A program made the translations under genes and the position numbers. This document shows, piece after piece, positions 57,243 to 64,000 of a stretch of DNA of 64,000 nt (its first letter is position 1; every line of letters begins with the position of its first letter). A model generated the notes under the pieces. That model was given only the letters and a program-made list of their open reading frames with translations, did not search any database and was not told the origin of the DNA. The DNA comes from Plumapathes pennacea. Lineage: Eukaryota > Cnidaria > Anthozoa > Antipatharia > Myriopathidae. The stretch lies in contig OZ038468.1 of the NCBI GenBank assembly GCA_964036295.1, positions 12,038,183 through 12,102,182 on the forward strand. The letters are read 5' to 3'.

Positions 57243-57957
57243 ATGGCGGACATGAGTGAGCAGCAAACCAAATATACATATTTCGGTAAAACTCTCCCTT
57301 TATCAAGAGAATAATTAAGATAATATTCAATTGTGGACAATTGTTGTGAATAAAGTAGTCTGTTGCGTTTATTTACTTGCTTTTGGACGATTTTGGCTGT
57401 TTTTTGACGAACGTTTGAATTTCGCGCTCGTAAACCGTCACTGTCAACCTCGGCCCACCATTACTTTGCCACAGTCTCCCCTCTCCTTGTCTTTTGAGCC
57501 TGCAGAGCAGCTGAACGCGATCTTTCTCATCCTAGCATGCTCTGTGAGGGTTATTATTATACACTGCTCCATTGATGGCGTAAGTTGAACAATTGTCGTT
57601 GTTCTCTTCCACCTTCAATTGAGCGGTTTCTCGCGCGCACGCGATCGCTTAGCTTTCCAATTTTTGCGTAGCTGGTTATCATGGATCATTCGTGTACCAA
57701 AAAGCCAAAATTAACGACCTCCCGAGCTCCTCGACTGCGATTTTACCATCCAATTAGAAGTGGAATCCCGTATGGAGGATCGCCTCAAAGGATTGAAGAC
57801 GCGTATTCAACATGCGAAGAATGTGCTTTCGATAACTGGCCGAACGCCACTGGGAAACGTTAGGATGTTGGAACGGCTTTTAGATTCTTTTGAGCAGCAA
57901 GAGCGGGGACATTTGTCTGGTCGTCGTGTTCCTTCCTTCGGCCAACGGAAGAGTTGA
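57243..57957 (+). CDS. Candidate small two-exon gene, function unknown
   Basis: The proposed exon 1 is 57243-57285 (MADMSEQQTKYTYF, donor G|GTAAAA) and exon 2 is 57758-57957 (acceptor CCAATTAG), both phase 1, giving 80 residues. Exon 2 reads EVESRMEDRLKGLKTRIQHA, then KNVLSITGRTPLGNVRMLER and LLDSFEQQERGHLSGRR: a charged, helix-forming stretch. I recognise no family. The promoter elements at 57185-57223 support transcription, but splicing is unproven. An overlapping 60-codon frame from 57681 is an alternative. Confidence 0.3.
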
Positions 57958-58467
57958 TGCGTTCACACTAACCGAGATTTGCCCTCCTTAGCGGCAGGTA
58001 ACGAGAAACACTTTCTTTATTCTGTGTAAATGTTGTGTCCATCGCTGTAATCAAAAACCGTGCAAGCAAGGACCTTTGATCCTGCGGATATCTGGTTGAG
58101 CCAAAGACCCGCTGGTCTAGGCGAGAAATTCGTATTGCGCTCGTACTCATATTGTCGATTTCATTTCTTTACGTGTTATCCTAAACCTAAATTAAAATAG
58201 TAGTACAATTGACTTTCCTAATAAATACTCTCGAGCTCAAAGTAATAAAATAAAATTTCAGAAAGTATTGTGTATAATGTGTTTAGTTATACGCTTTAGT
58301 TATCTCTCTCTCTCTCTCTTCGGCTGTTATCACTGAAATGTAAGAGCGCATTGGTGGTGATGTTCACGGCTCGAGGTCTGGAGCGAAATGAGTGACAGCT
58401 TGGCCTGTCCAACGGTCCTTTTATAGTCAGGGTCCGTGTTTAAGAAATTTCCCAAAAGAAGCCTATA

Positions 58468-58770
58468 CTTAGTGGGTGATTACATGAGACCGGTACAACT
58501 TTGGATCGGTTCCCATATGAGCTTTGTTTCTGCTTACATGAGACCGGTTCGAAAACTCATCTCAGACCGGTTTGACTCATTCTGGGAGCGATTACATGGG
58601 AAAAACTGCCAAACTGATCTGAATCAGACCGGTCTGACTCATTCATGTCGGTTCAGCTCTCGGAATAAGTCAAACCGGTCTGAGATGAGTTATTTGTGTT
58701 ATATGAGTGGATTTGTGTGAAGACTGGTCTGAAGTCTGAGTTCACACCGGTCTCATGTAATCACTTACTT
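58468..58770. repeat. MITE with GTGATTACATGAGACCGG termini
   Basis: GTGATTACATGAGACCGGT at the left is mirrored by ACCGGTCTCATGTAATCAC at the right. ACCGGTCTGA and TCAGACCGGT words repeat in the interior. No target duplication could be fixed. Confidence 0.7.
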
Positions 58771-60100
58771 TTTAACTCGTAAATCACGATAGCAAGGCAC
58801 GAGTTATAGCAGTAGGGAGAAATCACCAGAAATAGGCGGTTGGTCGGTTGGTTGGTTCAGATAATTCTGTAAACTTTCGGTCTGTAATTGAATTTGAATG
58901 AAATTGAAGTCTGGCATCTGACATTGTCCAAGGCCGCGTCACGTAATGATACAATCGGGCGATCTAACTTGGGCAATGTGGACTTCATTCCCAAGCTTTT
59001 CTGCATGACTTCACAATAGGAATATCGAAATAATTTCGAACTGAACTAACCGAAAACATATGTATGTTATATAACACAGAATCAGAATATGACATAGACT
59101 ATTGATCTGACGTTACAAAATATCTGAGGCACGTGCAGCAATTGCTAATCCTATTACAAATGCAGAGAAGTCACAACGAAAGTCACATTTTCTGACACTT
59201 CTGTTGCTCTCATGAAAAGAAAAATAAGGAGAAAAAGAAAAAAAAAAAAAAAAAAAAAAACGATATTAGGATGAACCGATCCCGTGACCTGAGCCTTGCC
59301 ACGGACATTTATTGAACCGCTGACTTATTGAACGACCACCGCGGGCTGAAGTGTGTTCGCAAACCGAGCGATTTGCCGAGTGGAACAGTTGCTGTTGTTT
59401 TGAGCAGGAAGTGACCCGATTAACTCACCAAAGGACTAGTAGTGGCTATGTTTTCTGTTCATGGATCCGTTTAGAAGCTCGACTCGAAACGTGCACGTAC
59501 ACACGGATCTATTGAATTGCTCTTTTCATGTTCATTCACGAGTTGGCTCACAGGAACCTTTAATTTCATACCGGGCTCATGTAATGAGTCCATGCCGATC
59601 TGAATTCGAACCGGTAACAGGCTGTGCCGCTTCACCACCTCAGTTCACCAGAAAAAAAAAATTGATTGAATTCAGTGCCGAATCCCGTATACCGAAAACC
59701 CTATCGGGAACTCCGCGGATGGGATATCTGCGATTAGTATGACTATGCAAGTGAATAATACTTTTCGCGCGTTCTGGTTGGCTCCTCAATGTCGGAATAG
59801 CAAGTGGATATTTACGTCGTCGAAGAGCCTCGGTAAATACCAACGGCTATTCACCTCCACGCACGGCGAATAAATATTGTACAGTCAAGTCTCTCTAAGA
59901 CGGTCACCCTCGGAACCATCGCCAACTGTCCGCTTTTGAGAGGTGTGCGTATTAAAGAGATTTTTTTTTTTTTTCGTTTATTCATTTGAGTTCTCCAATG
60001 AATACGTCAAAAAATATATTCATGAACGATCGCTTGTGGGAATAACAAAGAAAAGGGCAAAAAACGCCCCAGGATGCTATTAAAGAAACAAAGCCTACAG
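58771..60100. other. Spacer without recognised gene
   Basis: It contains a poly(A) tract near 59238-59260, a diverged piece related to the 58468 element near 59540-59610 (CCGGGCTCATGTAATGAG), and a ACAGTCAAGTCTCTCTAAGAC repeat at 59881. The open frame at 59461-59742 overlaps these and has no motif. Confidence 0.4.
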
Positions 60101-60250
60101 CCTTGTTTAGCCTTGCAAAACCGAATGTTGCCCCGTTTTGCCACGCGCGAAACATTTGTTGCGGACACAAAATTTGTGTCGACACAAGAAATGTTTTTTT
60201 TTTTTTTTTTTTCAAACATTTCGAAACATTTGTTGTGTCCGCGCTGAGGA
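60101..60250. repeat. Second copy of the 17824-18090 repeat
   Basis: CCCCGTTTTGCCACGCGCGAAACATT and TTGTTGTGTCCGC words follow the order seen at 17908-18005. A T-run at 60195-60211 interrupts it. Confidence 0.5.
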
Positions 60251-60475
60251 GTAGGGTCTATCGTACGACTACCATATATGGAATACAGGACAAGCCGCCA
60301 TATGTACACATACAGGGCTCTCATGTGCGCATGGAAGGCTCTCATGTACTCATACAGGGCTCTGAGTACCAGTCTCCAGCCGCGAAGCAGCATTCAAAAT
60401 GGCGGAAGAAGAACTTCATTGTATTCATCATTCCATTACTAAAATCCACGCCGGAAAGGTTCTTAAGCTGGTAGA

Positions 60476-61142
60476 ATGCGGTGCCAGCGATTGTTCGACT
60501 TGTGTTGGTTTCCGAGAGGGCTTTACCATTGCCCTCTATGTCCACTTGCCTTTCGAATCCGTTCGAAGTTAAAAGATCATCATGTGTCGGTGCACTGGAA
60601 CAGCAGGATTTGTTTCGCAGGTACGTCATACAGCTTGAATGTAGCATTGTATTTACTGTAACAAGCAATGGCCGTAAAGTAACGGTCTGCAGACAGTACA
60701 TTTACACTTATTATATCGTTTCTAGAAGCGCAACTTCAGTATTCCAGTTTGTGTAATTGAAAAATATCGGAAATAATGTTACAGCTGACGGTTTATTAAG
60801 GCTGTAATGCCTCCTCTACAGTCTCTTCTTCTTTCCTGTTCTTGAAGGGCAACGAGAGAAAGCTAAAGGCACTTTTTATGGTCTTCGTCTTATTAAGCTA
60901 GCGTTTGTGTGATTCGCTGGCAACACTGGCTGCATTTGTTTATGTTATTGTGTTTTACAGAATACAACATCCTGAAATGCAAAAAAACTTGTCTCACGGT
61001 CTCGAACAAGAAGGACCCAACATGGTGGGAGAAGCCACATTATCATTGCTTTGGCTACAGGAATCTCTACATTATGTATACTGTACCAGAACCACAAGAA
61101 TACCATATACAGAGTGGTTTCTTTGATCATATTGTTATTTAA
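60476..61142 (+). CDS. Possible C2H2 zinc-finger protein or fragment
   Basis: Two segments join in phase 1: 60476-60620 (donor G|GTACGT) and 60961-61142 (acceptor TTTTACAG, stop TAA), giving 108 residues. The first contains CPLC, then FRIRSKLKDHHVSVH, fitting a C2H2 finger (Cys-X2-Cys, His-X4-5-His). The second has KCKKTC and HYHC motifs that may be a decayed second finger. The start codon is uncertain: a stronger ATGGCGGAAG context at 60399 is in another frame. It could be a remnant of a lineage-specific or mobile-element-derived family. Confidence 0.35.
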
Positions 61143-61260
61143 ATGTGGATCCATGAGGCGCTTCGCCAAGTAGATCCGCAGCTTTTTGACAATGTTATGA
61201 TGCATTTCACCATCAATAAGAGGACAGACACATAAAACCTGACGTCAATTTTTTTTACAA
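61143..61260. repeat. Diverged copy of the 31680/45421 palindromic element
   Basis: GATCCATGAGGCGCTTCGCC followed by GATCCGC and AATGTTATGATGCATTTCACC parallels the loop and right arm of the better copies (GAGGCGCTTTGCCGAGTGAG). Confidence 0.45.
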
Positions 61261-61518
61261 AACAAACACATTTAATACGACCATGCGGAACCAGAGAATT
61301 ACAAAATCCTTAGCTTGCAAACGCTGACCAACATTTTTGCCGACAGTCAAATGACCCATGGGGCAGGCCTAGTTTGTGTCCAACACATCCTCTGGAAAGA
61401 AATGATCATATAATCGTCAATTTTATTGTCATAAGGCCTCTGAATTGATCATAGTCATCAAAGCAACTGAATCCTATCCCACAATTCCATCCACGCCAAG
61501 GTTATCTGCATCATCAAA

Positions 61519-61666
61519 ATGGCCGCCTCTCGTGGCATGCAAAGCGTTCTCGAGATTTATCAAACAACGCTGTTGCCGATTGCTACAACTATATCGAGAT
61601 TAGAAAAGAAGTCCAGGAAAGAATCTCATAACAGTTGTGACGATGATAGTAGCTCAACTCCTTCGG
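61519..61666 (+). CDS. Possible isolated first exon, function unknown
   Basis: ATG in AAAATGGCCGCC starts MAASRGMQSVLEIYQTTLLP, followed by a basic then Ser/Asp-rich stretch. A donor (TCGG|GTAAGG) occurs at 61667 in phase 1. No in-phase partner exon was identified with confidence. Read through, the frame closes at 61740. Confidence 0.3.
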
Positions 61667-61740
61667 GTAAGGCAGCCAAACAACTTCTAGATGCCTATTG
61701 TAGAGAGGCCACTGCGTCATGTAGGCTGGACATCTCTTGA

Positions 61741-64000
61741 GAACGCTTGCCCTTCATGCTCAATGTGTGCGACGAGATGCGGCTATCTTGGTGATGCTGA
61801 TATGAACCTGGCGTGCATGGAATTGCGGGATATGGTTTGTGAAGTTTTAATTGCTTCATGTGTACGCTGTGAGTGTGTGGCATACTACAGTCTTCACCTT
61901 ATTGCTTGTGACGTCACAAGCTATAAAATGCAGCGATTTTTTTTTTTTTTTTATTTTTCTGGGTTAGAGATCTGCATGCGATGATTGATTGATATTATCA
62001 TGTGATTTGTGATGACGTTGTGATCAAGTGACTTGGCGGGCGAGCAGTTTCGCCATTTTGAAGACAGCAAGTTGCTTCCCTTAGTTGGCTCTGTGGATTA
62101 TTTTATGGACCGCTCATCTTACTTACAAACGCATACGCCGGCTGCGGTAGACCCATACTAAATTTCATTGAGCGGTTTTGGCTTGGGTCGGTCCGTTCAG
62201 CCTCAAAAACCATATTGAAAGCCATGAAATCAAATGCAATGAACTTATCAATGAACTGCATAACTATGCACAACTGTACAGAAATGTACGAAGAATCTGA
62301 TATCCAGAACCTGGAGAACTTGAAGGAACAAGCTGAACGAAGGCGCTCGAGATACAAAGACGAGAACCTGTGTAAAGACGGCGATTCTTGACAAGCGCTT
62401 GATAGCGGATTATATGGAACTGTTTAGTATGAGGGTGAACTTGAAGGTACTTTGTATTCTTTTACTTTGTATTATTCTTGCTGATACAAGTAAAGCGTCA
62501 GAAAATCTGACTTTTGTTTGGAATCAAAATTTCACTCTGCGTGCATTTATGTTGTTGTTGCTACATTTTGGCTCGGTGCCATGAAGGTCAAACAATCAGT
62601 GGAACAGATGGCGTTATTATTTGAAAATTGGGAAATGGCTGAGGAGAAAGTGACCGTTGGTAGATCTTGCTTCGCTCAGTTTTATTGTATACCCACAAAT
62701 GTTTATGTGAAAGAAAACCGAAGTCCTCCAAGACGAAGTCGTGAGCCAAGCCACGTACCATTGAATTACCTTTCACGCATTTTGAACAAGAGTAGAAAAG
62801 CAAGCGACTAATACAAGAATACATTTCAAAGAATGTCCCAAAGTCGTCAAAAGTTCATGATTATACCCGAGCTTACGTACTTCACAATGCTAATGCGTTC
62901 CGTGAACGTGCATGTAAACAACATGGAAACAATAAAAAGCCACAGATGGAAATGGAAAGAGAAAATTAGGATCACTAAACCATCGCTGCGAGAAAGCTAG
63001 AAGCTCAAAAAGAAGATTGCCAAAAGTAACCGAGGTGCTAAGATACGTTTGTATTTTAAAATGTGTTAAAACACAGGCATTGCAAGATCAGACGTATTCA
63101 GAGATCAAAATCACAGAACCAAGTACAATGTGTTTTCTCTGTCAAGGGATAAAGAAAAAAATTCCGGTCCTTCAGTTGTTGATCCAAACAAAACGATCAT
63201 CGGTTGGCTTTCTGGATGCACGGAAGCCATACTTTAAGAGCGATTTTGGCTTGCATTGTTTTTAAGCGTCGGAAGACTTGAAAATAGCCGTACACAAATG
63301 CTTGATGTGTTACCAGCGGGACCCCCGTAAAGTACGAAGGGTTGTGTTTTGCAAATGCTCGATTATAGATACCGCTTCAACCAATGTATCTGTGTTCTGA
63401 GCAATATTTGTGTGAAAGAACATCGAATAAGTAGTAGAAGACGTGTCGAAACTTGATAGAACTTGAACTTTTCCCTGCGGGCAGAGCGTCTCCCTTTGTC
63501 GGAAACTCTGCGGCTTTGTGTAACGCGCGGCGTATACGAACAGTCGGCGTTTAACTTCGTTTTGCGTGCAGTAAAGGTTCTTTGTTTATTGTCTGAGGAT
63601 ATTGAATTACTAATAGGATTGAGGCAAATATCACGCGAGATTAAGATACAAGATCTGTCAATGAAATGTCACGAGCATAATATCATAGAACGGGGAATCA
63701 CGAATCATCAGCTACTTAGCTTTCACTCACGCCGCTTTAACAAAAGCAGGAAAGACCGGCAGGCGATTACATCGAGAATATTTGTCAGTGAATACCTCGA
63801 AGTCTTCAAGGTTGATATCCGACTATCCGAGCCGTAATTGTTCGCTCCACAAGCCCGTGATGCACGCCTTTGTTGTCACGGTATTCAAACGTCTGCAGCT
63901 TCCGATAGAGATTAATTTCGTATCGACCCAGAATTTTGCGTTAAAGCTTAATGCATAGCAGTCTTGAACATATTAGTGATCAGACTTGTACATGTAGGAT
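61741..64000. other. Unresolved right-hand end
   Basis: Open frames at 62518-62811 and 63463-63837 (plus) have fairly normal amino-acid composition but no recognisable motif, and both may use non-ATG starts. A T-run lies at 61936-61951. Part may be decayed mobile-element sequence or exons of a gene continuing beyond the window. Confidence 0.3.

Noticed and set aside
57503-57586. Extra exon (EQLNAIFLILACSVRV...) of the 57.2 kb candidate gene
   Set aside because: It has an acceptor and a donor, but the donor leaves phase 0, which does not match the downstream phase-1 exon.
59461-59742. 93-codon plus frame as a gene
   Set aside because: No motif, splice partner or promoter was seen, and it overlaps sequence related to the 58468 repeat.

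Overview
The window is eukaryotic nuclear DNA, most likely from an anthozoan cnidarian such as a stony coral. I base this on short GT-AG introns, animal-type protein families, about 0.1-4 kb of spacing between genes, and a heavy load of short palindromic transposon relics. The organism assignment is an inference. No rRNA, tRNA, CRISPR array, operon or prokaryotic signal was found.

Seven multi-exon genes could be assembled from reading frames, splice sites and matching intron phases. In order: (1) the 3' end of a PDE8-type cyclic nucleotide phosphodiesterase (+, 134-4331, starts outside the window); (2) SSR2/TRAP-beta, an ER translocon-associated subunit (-, 9602-12745); (3) a TTC24-like TPR protein (+, 13113-15929); (4) GNB5, the atypical G-protein beta5 subunit (-, 20038-25823); (5) a SPAG8-like ciliary or sperm microtubule protein (+, 25971-28187); (6) MPHOSPH10/MPP10, a U3 snoRNP ribosome-biogenesis factor (-, 29146-33741); (7) an X11/Mint (APBA) adaptor with a long acidic N-terminal half, a PTB domain and two PDZ domains (+, 35939-56007). 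The strands alternate strictly, so each gene is head-to-head with one neighbour and tail-to-tail with the other. Three head-to-head promoter regions (SSR2/TTC24, GNB5/SPAG8, MPHOSPH10/APBA) carry recognisable motifs: a CRE beside an E-box, an RFX-type X-box, and YY1-like start-codon contexts. The seven genes do not form one pathway; they look like ordinary conserved housekeeping, neuronal-signalling and ciliary genes.

Introns and spacers are full of non-autonomous elements: TTAA-flanked piggyBac-like MITEs, TTA/TAA-flanked Harbinger-like MITEs, TA-flanked Tc1/mariner-like MITEs and long hairpins with 5-7 bp target duplications. Several sit inside one another. APBA introns also hold an 84/86-bp minisatellite and a roughly 710-bp (TTCA/TTCG)n tract.

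From 56 to 64 kb, downstream of APBA, coding evidence is weak. I see a TATA+CRE promoter with a possible 80-residue two-exon gene, a possible C2H2 zinc-finger fragment and a possible isolated first exon. I found no convincing novel multi-gene system. The best leads are the promoter motifs, the tiny coding exons, the GC-AG intron, the nested elements and the unresolved right-hand 7 kb.
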